Positions 56,918 to 64,000 of a DNA stretch of 64,000 bases are shown in pieces. The notes beneath the pieces were generated by a model, which was given only the letters and a program-made list of their open reading frames with translations, had not been told where the DNA came from and made no database searches. The DNA comes from Parabacteroides chinchillae (GTDB taxonomy: Bacteria > Bacteroidota > Bacteroidia > Bacteroidales > Tannerellaceae). The stretch is from the NCBI RefSeq assembly GCF_900108035.1, contig NZ_FNVS01000009.1:110031-174030 (forward strand), written 5' to 3'. Position 1 is the stretch's first letter. Each line of letters opens with the position of its first letter. The position numbers were made by a program, and so were the translations under genes.

Positions 56918-59900
56918 TTAGAATGTAACCTTCAAATTAATACCATAGCTACGTGTTGCAGGAAGGCCGAATGAATCATATCCTTTCCATGCATTATTAG
57001 TAGAAACAGATAAGTCCGGATCATTAGGAGAGTCTTTATAAATAAAGAATAGGTTACGAGCCACAAATGACAAGTTTAGATTCTTGGAAGCTCCCAACAA
57101 ATTACGGAATGTATATCCTAAAGACAATTCACGCAGACGGAAATTTGTTGCAGAATATACATAATTACCTTTTGCACCTTCTTTACCAGAAGTTGAAGAA
57201 TAATATTTCTGGGCATCCATTTTCTGGCCGTTACCTATATCAACACCACCATTATCACGAGCATCGGCTGTCTCTTCTGTTACGCCAAAGCTATCCAGGT
57301 AACTCTGTGTCATACTAATTGTATTACCTCCAATCTTTCCATCAATTAAAAAGTAGAGCGAGAAATCTTTATAAGTAAATGTATTACCCCAACCCATTTG
57401 CCATTTAGGGTTCACATTACCCAGATAAACTTCATTTTCGGTCAACATTATCTCACCTTTATCTGATAAGGCTATAGAACCATCTTCGTTACGTCTCAGA
57501 TCTTTACCATAAATATCACCATAAGATCCGCCTTCTTTCAACATAAAGCGATAACCGGCACCACTACCAACTTGTACGCCATCAGCTAAACGGTCGTCCA
57601 ATTTCTTAACCTTATTATCGTTATATGAAATATTGAACTCAGGTCTCCAGCTCCAATCCTTAGCAAAATCCCAACGATAACTTACAGAAGCTTCAAAACC
57701 CTGGTTCTGGATATCTCCGGCATTTATGTAATATTGCTCATAACCAGAAGCCAACGGAGCATCAATAGTAAAATATTGGTTCTTATTATTCGTCTTATAA
57801 TATGTAACATCAAAGTTAAAACGATTATCGAACATCGTCAGATCAAGACCAAACTCCATAGAATGCATCTTTTCCGGCTTCATTTCAGAGAATGGCTCCT
57901 TTGTATTCGGTTCTAGTTGCCCTAAGTTAATACCATCCATTGGATAAGTAATATAAGCAGGAACATCATTACCTACAACAGAATAAGAACCACGCAACTT
58001 CAACAGATTAATCTTTTCAGACATCGGAATTATTTCATTCAACAAAGCAGTTAAACCCACTGAAGGATAAAAATAAGAATAGTTCTGTGTATATGCTAAA
58101 GCGGAAGCCCAGTCATTACGTCCTGTCACATCCAAATAAATCATACCATTAAAGCCGAATTGTATTGTTCCAAACACAGAATTCAATCGTTTATGAGGAT
58201 TACTCATGCGTTGGTTACCATTCCCATTAATATTTTCAGGCACAAAGAAATTTGCCTCGATAAGACCCAGTTTATCACTATCCAATAATGTATTTTGAAC
58301 TTTAGATTCCATGAAACTAGTTCCTAAAGAAGCATTTAATTCCCATTTTTCATTCCAGGTTTTATTAAAGTTAATCAAGAAATCCCCATAGAATTGCTTT
58401 GCATCAAAACGTTCCTGACGGTAACGTCCATTAGCATGAGCCGCCCAGTTGATATTGGTAGTGGCATGCCATTTACGTTCAAATTTATCAAATGTATTAT
58501 CAACACTCAAACGACCCTGAACATTCAAATAATCAGTAATCTTCAATTTAGCTGTCGCCGAAGCCATCACACGATCACGCTTTTCTTTAGCCTGAACACG
58601 TTCTAGCAACCAATATGGGTTAGCTGTAAAGTCGTCTAATGAAGTATACCAGTTTTGAGCCATCAGGTTACGTGAGTCATCAAACGTTTCGAAATTCTTT
58701 TTATAATAACCGAAATCTCCATTTTGAGGGAATGTATACAAACCTGTCAATGGGTTAATATACGTACCTCCATGAGGACGGTTTGTTGCTTTTTGTGTAA
58801 TATATGAAAGAGAAGCATCAACAGTCAAACGATTGTTAAACAAGTTGAATGTTTCACGCATTGACATATTATGCCGTTGAAAATCATTAGTAGGCATAAT
58901 GCCCAGCGCAGTTGTATTTGCATAAGAAAGAAAACTCTGGATTTTCTCGGTACCACCATTAATTGTAACAGAGTTAATGTAGGTAGAACCTGTACGGTAA
59001 AAGTCATTTACATTATCCATTGCTTTCTTATCATTATCAGCAATCTTTTCTCCCCAGCTCATCAAACTCAACTGGTCTCCTGTTTTAACAGCACCATAAC
59101 GACCTTGTAGTTTGGGGAGTGACAGTGGGGTCTCTAACGTTATATTAGAAGAAAAATCTACGCGTGCAGCACCATCACGGCCTTTCTTAGTTGTAATCAT
59201 GATAACACCATTGGCAGCCATGCTACCGTATAATGCAGCAGCAGAAGCACCTTTCAACACGTTCATGCTGGCAATATCGTCAGGGTTCAGGTTACCTAAA
59301 GCGTCACCTCCGTCACGTCCTTCATATTCGCCAGACAACTGAGTCGTTTCAGGATTATTCATCGGAATACCATCAATAACGATCAAAGGTTGGTTGTTTC
59401 CATAAACAGACTTATTACCACGAAGTATAATTTTTGAAGATCCACCGGCACCGGTAGCATTCGGGGTAATTACCATACCGGCTGCTTTACCTTGCAATGC
59501 ATTAATCAAGTTAGCATCTTTTGCACGTGTCAGTTCCTGGCCGGCAAGCTGTTGGGTTGCATATGTCAGCGATTTGGCTTTTCGCTGAATACCCATAGCA
59601 GTAACAACAACTTCGTCGATCTTCTGAGAATCGGAGTACATGTCTACGTTAATTACGGAACGGCCATTAATAGGTTCTGTAATGGTTTCCATTCCTAAAT
59701 AAGAGAATTCGAGGATGGCATTAGCACCTACCTCTAATACATACTTACCATCTAAATCGGTAACCGTGCCGTTTGTTGTTCCCTTTTCAACAACGTTACA
59801 ACCGATCAACGGCATGTTGGCATCTTTGTCCATTACGACGCCACTCACTTTGTTTTGTGCCCATAGCACACTTGTACATGCCCCTATACAGAACAGCACA

Positions 59901-59968
59901 AATAAAATTAAGCTCTTTCTCATAAAGCTAGATTGTTTAGGCGAGTTAATAAATATAGTTCTCTTCAT
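56918..59968 (-). CDS. SusC/RagA-type TonB-linked outer-membrane transporter
   Basis: This 1016-residue TonB-dependent transporter imports bound glycan or peptide fragments with its SusD partner. It has a signal peptide (after a basic start, ending VLWAQ), a carboxypeptidase-like domain (about 38-125, VSGVVMDKDANMPLIGCNVV), the SusC signature EVVVTAMGIQRK, a plug (about 135-255; NALQGKAAGMVI, LKGASAAALYGSMAANGVI) and a barrel ending YGINLKVTF. Translation may start at the ATG at 59968 or at the ATG at 59923, which gives a more usual signal peptide. No sigma/anti-sigma or hybrid sensor gene is next to it. Confidence 0.94.
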   Translation of the reverse strand: MKRTIFINSPKQSSFMRKSLILFVLFCIGACTSVLWAQNKVSGVVMDKDANMPLIGCNVVEKGTTNGTVTDLDGKYVLEVGANAILEFSYLGMETITEPINGRSVINVDMYSDSQKIDEVVVTAMGIQRKAKSLTYATQQLAGQELTRAKDANLINALQGKAAGMVITPNATGAGGSSKIILRGNKSVYGNNQPLIVIDGIPMNNPETTQLSGEYEGRDGGDALGNLNPDDIASMNVLKGASAAALYGSMAANGVIMITTKKGRDGAARVDFSSNITLETPLSLPKLQGRYGAVKTGDQLSLMSWGEKIADNDKKAMDNVNDFYRTGSTYINSVTINGGTEKIQSFLSYANTTALGIMPTNDFQRHNMSMRETFNLFNNRLTVDASLSYITQKATNRPHGGTYINPLTGLYTFPQNGDFGYYKKNFETFDDSRNLMAQNWYTSLDDFTANPYWLLERVQAKEKRDRVMASATAKLKITDYLNVQGRLSVDNTFDKFERKWHATTNINWAAHANGRYRQERFDAKQFYGDFLINFNKTWNEKWELNASLGTSFMESKVQNTLLDSDKLGLIEANFFVPENINGNGNQRMSNPHKRLNSVFGTIQFGFNGMIYLDVTGRNDWASALAYTQNYSYFYPSVGLTALLNEIIPMSEKINLLKLRGSYSVVGNDVPAYITYPMDGINLGQLEPNTKEPFSEMKPEKMHSMEFGLDLTMFDNRFNFDVTYYKTNNKNQYFTIDAPLASGYEQYYINAGDIQNQGFEASVSYRWDFAKDWSWRPEFNISYNDNKVKKLDDRLADGVQVGSGAGYRFMLKEGGSYGDIYGKDLRRNEDGSIALSDKGEIMLTENEVYLGNVNPKWQMGWGNTFTYKDFSLYFLIDGKIGGNTISMTQSYLDSFGVTEETADARDNGGVDIGNGQKMDAQKYYSSTSGKEGAKGNYVYSATNFRLRELSLGYTFRNLLGASKNLNLSFVARNLFFIYKDSPNDPDLSVSTNNAWKGYDSFGLPATRSYGINLKVTF

Positions 59969-60057
59969 ATTAATTTTTAGACCAAAGTCCTATTTTAATT
60001 TACATTTTGAGCGCCAAGTCTTCTTAGAACTATGGTTGATTTTAATTTTAGCTGATG

Positions 60058-60065
60058 CAAATATA
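60058..60065 (-). promoter_or_regulatory. Candidate -7 element for the susC-susD operon
   Basis: The minus strand reads TATATTTG (TAnnTTTG), 89 bases before the first ATG. No TTTG at -33. Besides this, the dgt promoter and an imperfect hairpin near 60170-60200, the 336-base gap 59969-60304 shows nothing else. Confidence 0.45.
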
Positions 60066-60249
60066 CATATAAAATAAGATTTACTAACATTCTTCTCATA
60101 AATATTATAATAATCTTATAATTTTAACTTGAAGTCAGGTGCATTTCAGGTATATCTATTAACATATTTAAAAGAACAAATCTTTTTATGATTTAGTTCT
60201 AAGAAAACTAAAAAAAATCACATTTAATATATCTTTCACATTACAACTT

Positions 60250-60278
60250 CTTGTCTTTACGATTAATTCATACATTTG
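60250..60278 (+). promoter_or_regulatory. Promoter for dgt
   Basis: CTTG (60250-60253), a 17-base spacer and TACATTTG (60271-60278), 26 bases before the ATG at 60305. An in-frame TTG at 60251 lies in this promoter and cannot be the start. Confidence 0.55.
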
Positions 60279-60304
60279 TGTATCGAAAAAATAATCAGAA
60301 AATT

Positions 60305-61630
60305 ATGAATTGGACGCAACTACTTTCCGGAAAACGTTTCGGGATGGAAGAATATCACGAACGAAAACATGAGCGTACAGACTTCCAAAGAGATTATGAC
60401 CGTTTAATTTTTTCTTCCCCTTTTCGCCGGCTACAAAATAAAACACAAGTTTTCCCCCTGCCCGGAAGTATCTTTGTCCATAACAGACTTACACATAGCC
60501 TGGAAGTATCGTGCGTAGGACGTTCCCTGGGTAATAATGTAGCTAAAGGATTAATGCAAAAGTATCCCAACGGGAGTATTAACTTTCCGGAAATAGGCTC
60601 CATTGTCTCTGCAGCATGTTTAGCCCATGATATGGGAAATCCCCCCTTCGGACATTCGGGCGAACGTGCTATTTCTGCCTATTTTTCGGAAGGAAACGGT
60701 AGAAAATTAGAGGAAAAAGTTCGCAAAGAGGGTAATCGTTGGGAAGATTTCGTCCATTTTGAAGGAAATGCAAATGCTATGCGGTTGCTAACTCATCAGT
60801 TTATAGGAAGACGAAAAGGAGGATTTGCTTTAACCTACAGTACACTTGCATCAATTATTAAATATCCATACGCATCTACTCAATCAGGCTCAAAAGGCAA
60901 ATTTGGTTTTTTCCAGTCTGAAGAAGATACTTATATGCAAATTGCAAACGAACTCGGCATTTGTAAAAGTAAAGAAAACAACAATAGGTTTGTCCGTTAT
61001 CCCCTGGTATACCTGGTTGAGGCGGCCGACGATATTTGTTATCAAATTATGGATATAGAAGATGCCTGCAAATTACATATCCTGACAAAAGAAGAAGCTA
61101 TCAATCTACTACTTAATTTTTTTGAAGGAGAGCGTCTTGAACATATTGTAAAAATAATGAAAATGGTAGATGATACCAACGAACAGATAGCTTACTTGCG
61201 TTCATGTATCATCGGATTGCTGGTAGACGAATGTTCACGGGTGTTCCTTGAAAATGAAAATGGCTTACTGGATGGCTCTTATCATACGCCTTTAATCGAA
61301 CAAATATCAGGGAAAGCGCAGGAAGCATATCAAACATGTTCCGCCACAGCCTACAAAAAGATATATAAAGCAAAAGAAGTACTTGACATAGAATTAGCGG
61401 GGTATCATATTTTCAGCCACCTGATAGACAGCCTCACGGAAGCAGTCATGAATCAGGATCATGCTTATAGCAAATTGCTTCTGCAGCGTATACCTGAACA
61501 ATATAACACAAATGCACCCAGCACTTATGGCAAAATACAATGTGTGTTAGATTATATTTCCGGTATGACTGATGTATACGCACTAGATTTGTACCGTAAA
61601 ATCACAGGAATGAGTTTACCGGCTGTATAG
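60305..61630 (+). CDS. dgt: dGTP triphosphohydrolase, HD superfamily
   Basis: This 441-residue enzyme hydrolyses dGTP (and perhaps other dNTPs) to the nucleoside and triphosphate, balancing nucleotide pools. HD-domain metal ligands are visible in NRLTHSLEVS and CLAHDMGNPPFGHSGE, with a later Asp in LVEAADDICYQIMD. The N-terminal RLIFSSPFRRLQNKTQVF is typical of this family. The ATG at 60305 (MNWTQLLSGKRFG) is used. It ends 4 bases from the convergent rsgA. Confidence 0.94.
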   Translation: MNWTQLLSGKRFGMEEYHERKHERTDFQRDYDRLIFSSPFRRLQNKTQVFPLPGSIFVHNRLTHSLEVSCVGRSLGNNVAKGLMQKYPNGSINFPEIGSIVSAACLAHDMGNPPFGHSGERAISAYFSEGNGRKLEEKVRKEGNRWEDFVHFEGNANAMRLLTHQFIGRRKGGFALTYSTLASIIKYPYASTQSGSKGKFGFFQSEEDTYMQIANELGICKSKENNNRFVRYPLVYLVEAADDICYQIMDIEDACKLHILTKEEAINLLLNFFEGERLEHIVKIMKMVDDTNEQIAYLRSCIIGLLVDECSRVFLENENGLLDGSYHTPLIEQISGKAQEAYQTCSATAYKKIYKAKEVLDIELAGYHIFSHLIDSLTEAVMNQDHAYSKLLLQRIPEQYNTNAPSTYGKIQCVLDYISGMTDVYALDLYRKITGMSLPAV

Positions 61631-61634
61631 AGCA

Positions 61635-62567
61635 TTAATATTCTTCGCGATATTTACTTTCTTCCTTGTCGTCAAGAATGTTAAGATAGCTCTTATAGCG
61701 GGATTCACTGATGCGATGGTTTTCCACTGCTTTAAGCACAGCGCAACCCGGCTCATGCCGATGCGAACAATTACTAAATTTACATTCGGAAGAAAAACTG
61801 AAAATCTCCGGAAAATAATGGGACACTTCTGCACCTTCCATCTCTATTGTTCCAAAACCTTTAATGCCCGGAGTGTCGATAATATAGCCACCATCCGGTA
61901 AGGGAATCATTTCAGAGAATGTTGTAGTATGCATTCCTTTATTATGGTATTCGGAAATCGTACCTGTCCGTAAATTCACCCCCGGAACCATTGTATTAAT
62001 TATAGTAGATTTACCCACTCCCGAATGTCCAGACAGAAGTGTAATCTTATCCTTCAGTTCAGCCTTTAGCTCATCCAATCCTTCCCCTGTACGAGCACAC
62101 AATTTAGAACAGGGATAACCAATTTTTGTATAAAGCTTAATAAGTTCTTCCAGGCATTCACGATCTTCGCCACGATAACGATCCACTTTATTAAATACCA
62201 GTTTCACGGGGACGCGGTAAGCCTCGGCTGTTGCTAAAAAACGATCAATGAATATAGTAGTTGTAATAGGATAGTTTACTGTAACGATCAGCATTGCCTG
62301 ATCCAGATTTGCAGCAATGATATGAGATTGCTTGGAAAGATTGGATGCTCGGCGTATAATATAGTTCTTACGGTCTTCAATTTCAGAAATAAAAGCGGTT
62401 CCCTCCTGGTTTATATCTATCACCACACGGTCGCCCACAGCTATAGGGTTGGTACTGCGAATATCTTTCAAACGAAAGTTTCCCTTGATCTTACTCTCGA
62501 TATCGCGTCCGTCTTCCGTACGAACAGTGTACCAACTACCTGTGTTTTTTATTACTAACCCTCTCAT
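61635..62567 (-). CDS. rsgA: Small ribosomal subunit biogenesis GTPase RsgA
   Basis: RsgA is a circularly permuted GTPase that checks late 30S assembly. The 310-residue product has an N-terminal OB-fold ([15 protein letters not shown]), the permuted G motifs in order G4 NKVD, G1 [10 protein letters not shown]3 DTPGIKGFG, and a C-terminal zinc knuckle [15 protein letters not shown]. The ATG at 62567 is used; a TTG at 62621 would add 18 residues encoded by a repeat-rich hairpin. It lies 73 bases after frr and may share its promoter. Confidence 0.96.
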   Translation of the reverse strand: MRGLVIKNTGSWYTVRTEDGRDIESKIKGNFRLKDIRSTNPIAVGDRVVIDINQEGTAFISEIEDRKNYIIRRASNLSKQSHIIAANLDQAMLIVTVNYPITTTIFIDRFLATAEAYRVPVKLVFNKVDRYRGEDRECLEELIKLYTKIGYPCSKLCARTGEGLDELKAELKDKITLLSGHSGVGKSTIINTMVPGVNLRTGTISEYHNKGMHTTTFSEMIPLPDGGYIIDTPGIKGFGTIEMEGAEVSHYFPEIFSFSSECKFSNCSHRHEPGCAVLKAVENHRISESRYKSYLNILDDKEESKYREEY

Positions 62568-62569
62568 AT

Positions 62570-62632
62570 CAGTTGACAAGTGACAGTTGACAAGTGACAG
62601 GTAAATATAAAACGTTGTCAACTGTCAACTGC
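62570..62632. repeat. Short repeats and hairpin over the rsgA start
   Basis: CAGTTGACAAGTGA occurs twice in tandem (62570-62583, 62584-62597), followed by an inverted TTGTCAACTGTCAACTG (62616-62632). In the frr-rsgA transcript the upstream CAGTTGACAA can pair with either of two TTGTCAACTG copies, and the nearer-to-gene copy ends two bases before the rsgA ATG. Confidence 0.65.
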
Positions 62633-62640
62633 CAGCTTAT

Positions 62641-63204
62641 TTATACGGTCATTATTTCTTTTTCTTTTGCGGCGTAGATTTCTTCCACTTTCTTGATATA
62701 TTTATCATGTATCTTTTGCACTTCCCCTTCTGCATCTTTTTCTACATCTTCAGGTACACCATCAGATTTAACGCTCTTTTTCAAAGCTTCAATTGCATCA
62801 CGACGTGCATTACGTATACTGATTTTTGCACTCTCAGCTTCCTGTTTTGATTGTTTTGCCAACTGACGGCGACGTTCCTCTGTCAGAGGAGGAATTCCCA
62901 AACGAATAATCTCTCCGTTATTATCCGGCGTAATACCTACTTCAGAATCTAAAATAGCCTTCTCTATATCACGAATAATCTTTTTTTCCCAAGGAGTAAT
63001 CATGATTGTTTTTGCATCAGGTACGGTTACAGTTGCCACATTGGTAAGCGGAACCAAACTACCGTAATAAGGGACCTTTACACAATCCAGAATTTTCGGA
63101 TTTGCTTTGCCGGCCCGGATATGAGACAATTGTTCGTCAAGGTATTCTATTGCGAACTTCATTTTATCTTCCGACGCTTTTACATGTTGCTTTGTATCTA
63201 CCAT
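62641..63204 (-). CDS. frr: Ribosome recycling factor
   Basis: RRF splits the ribosome after termination together with EF-G. The 187-residue product has the conserved blocks [46 protein letters not shown] and [12 protein letters not shown], and normal length. An ideal promoter lies 36 bases upstream. Confidence 0.97.
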   Translation of the reverse strand: MVDTKQHVKASEDKMKFAIEYLDEQLSHIRAGKANPKILDCVKVPYYGSLVPLTNVATVTVPDAKTIMITPWEKKIIRDIEKAILDSEVGITPDNNGEIIRLGIPPLTEERRRQLAKQSKQEAESAKISIRNARRDAIEALKKSVKSDGVPEDVEKDAEGEVQKIHDKYIKKVEEIYAAKEKEIMTV

Positions 63205-63239
63205 AGTTGTACGTTTATATTTGCCGTTTTTTTAATTAA

Positions 63240-63270
63240 CAAAAGTAATAAAGATTTCGAAACCTGCAAA
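63240..63270 (-). promoter_or_regulatory. Promoter for frr (and probably rsgA)
   Basis: On the minus strand TTTG (63267-63270), a 19-base spacer and TACTTTTG (63240-63247) match the Bacteroidota consensus fully. Confidence 0.8.
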
Positions 63271-63351
63271 AATATTCGGATAATGTACTAAGCCTCTATG
63301 TTTATAACTAAAAAGCGGATAGAAAATTAATAGTCGAAGTTGGCCGGCCGC

Positions 63352-63708
63352 TTACGGATCTATGATAGGATAGTTACGGCACAAATATATTAATGGATGT
63401 TCTTTTTGTTCATTATCCTTACAATAACTTATCGACAGATCGAATACATCCTTGATTTCCGGATCATTAATCAGCGGGTCATTTTTTTCCGACTCTAAAA
63501 ACCAGCTAATCCACATTTGTCCCTCCTGTTTATCCAAATCCGTTTCTAATTCTTGATATAAACCAGGAAGATGGAAGACAATTAAAGCAGCCTGTTGAAA
63601 GTATTTGCGGTCGGTCGTTATCACCCAATCAATGGGAATATCTTCAATTCTCGGCAATAAATCTTCACTATATATCATATTGTATATTAATGCCATTATT
63701 TTTACCAT
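63352..63708 (-). CDS. Short protein resembling the N-terminal domain of GT10 fucosyltransferases
   Basis: The 118-residue product (possible starts at 63708, 63696 or 63678) contains AALIVFHLPGL and EGQMWISWFLESEKNDP, which look like the acceptor-side N-terminal domain of bacterial alpha-1,3-fucosyltransferases. It stops at about 110 residues, and the ~200-residue donor-binding core is absent. The 147 bases to frr contain no continuing frame. It overlaps the gene upstream by 41 bases if the first Met is used, 11 bases with the last. It is either a remnant or a stand-alone domain; it is not expected to be an active fucosyltransferase. Confidence 0.5.
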   Translation of the reverse strand: MVKIMALIYNMIYSEDLLPRIEDIPIDWVITTDRKYFQQAALIVFHLPGLYQELETDLDKQEGQMWISWFLESEKNDPLINDPEIKDVFDLSISYCKDNEQKEHPLIYLCRNYPIIDP

Positions 63709-64000
63709 AATCCGTCATTACTTTCTTTTGAATTTCCAAAGAAGTTTCTTCAATATCAGACGCAAAATACTTCCGAATTTCCACTTCCAACAAATCCAAA
63801 GGAACCATTTCTTTGAAGCAAGCACCTTTACGACCTCTAAAAGAAACAGATTGCAGATGATCATAATTGGCAGGTGTCACTATTCCTCCTAAACCGTAAT
63901 CACCCAAAATAACACAGGGTTTACAAAGTGCCATCGCACGCACTGCATCAATACCTGAGGCTACCACCAAATGCGCTCTCCTATAGATGGAAAGCTTGTA
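63668..64000 (-). CDS. C-terminal part of a glycosyltransferase-like protein (cut by window edge)
   Basis: About 110 C-terminal residues are visible; the frame is open to base 64000. The block VVASGIDAVRAMALCKPCVI, then GDYGLGGIVTP and FRGRKGACFKEMVP, resembles the donor-side half of GT-B glycosyltransferases, where a sugar-nucleotide site is followed by a glycine-rich loop. The specific family is not clear from this part. The overlap with the GT10-like gene suggests a polysaccharide or protein-glycosylation operon extending to the right. Confidence 0.5.
   Translation of the reverse strand, partial: YKLSIYRRAHLVVASGIDAVRAMALCKPCVILGDYGLGGIVTPANYDHLQSVSFRGRKGACFKEMVPLDLLEVEIRKYFASDIEETSLEIQKKVMTDYGKNNGINIQYDI

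Noticed and set aside
52331..59968. A complete polysaccharide utilisation locus
   Set aside because: Only SusC, SusD and one glycosidase are present; no regulator, second enzyme or surface-binding protein is seen, and a terminator separates the GH2 gene, so only a minimal locus can be claimed.
63342..63349. GGCCGGCC octamer in AT-rich DNA after the GT10-like gene
   Set aside because: A single short GC palindrome without repeats or context is not enough to call a site.
1..64000. CRISPR arrays, tRNA or rRNA genes, insertion sequences and prophage genes
   Set aside because: No regularly spaced direct repeats with unique spacers, no cloverleaf-like intergenic stretches and no transposase, integrase or phage structural motifs were seen on either strand.

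Overview
The window is one contiguous piece of a Bacteroidales chromosome, most likely Parabacteroides or a close Tannerellaceae relative. Reasons: SusC/SusD outer-membrane pairs, a GSCFA gene followed by a MurF-Alr fusion, a SprA/Sov type IX secretion translocon, glycine-lipid acyltransferases, a large surface protein with a DUF6383-like sorting tail, and promoters of the Bacteroidota type (TTTG, about 19-21 bases, TAnnTTTG). The genus is an inference. No transposase, integrase, CRISPR array, tRNA or rRNA gene was seen.

Layout. 1-1.5 kb: end of a sensor kinase and its response regulator (RprX/RprY type). 1.7-3.8 kb: a short CstA transporter and YqeY. 3.8-18.7 kb: the complete division and cell-wall (dcw) cluster on the minus strand, transcribed rsmH-ftsL-ftsI-murE-mraY-murD-ftsW-murG-murC-ftsQ-ftsA-ftsZ-yqeY, without mraZ at its head. 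19-23.2 kb: a GH89-like glycosidase and the glsA-glsB lipid pair on the plus strand. 23.2-27.3 kb: DUF4434, DUF3109, gpmI and a YgjP-type peptidase. 27.4-43.1 kb: a minus-strand series dxs-trkA-trkH-ruvA-sprA-TonB receptor. 43.4-46.6 kb: a 1073-residue secreted surface protein. 47.2-52.3 kb: GSCFA, murF-alr, fabI and a YrdC/YciO gene. 52.3-60 kb: a GH2 glycosidase plus a SusC/SusD pair. 60.3-63.2 kb: dgt, rsgA and frr. The right edge holds the ends of two glycosyltransferase-type genes.

The most unusual sequence is the 549-base divergent gap at 46627-47175. It holds a candidate invertible promoter cassette: exact 17-base inverted repeats at 46696-46712 and 46886-46902 enclose a promoter that now points away from the surface-protein gene, and a terminator-like hairpin stands between the cassette and that gene. 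The same gap holds a perfect 16-base palindrome (46969-46984) and three tandem 22-base repeats (47050-47115). A second set of three 22-base repeats of the same design (18899-18964) lies between the dcw cluster and the GH89-like gene. The two sets look like sites for one regulator or regulator family.

How the genes work together: most of the window builds the envelope. dcw and murF-alr make and assemble peptidoglycan, fabI and glsAB make membrane lipid, dxs supplies isoprenoid precursors that include the undecaprenyl carrier, SprA exports surface proteins, and the SusC/SusD/GH2 and GH89-like genes feed on external glycans.
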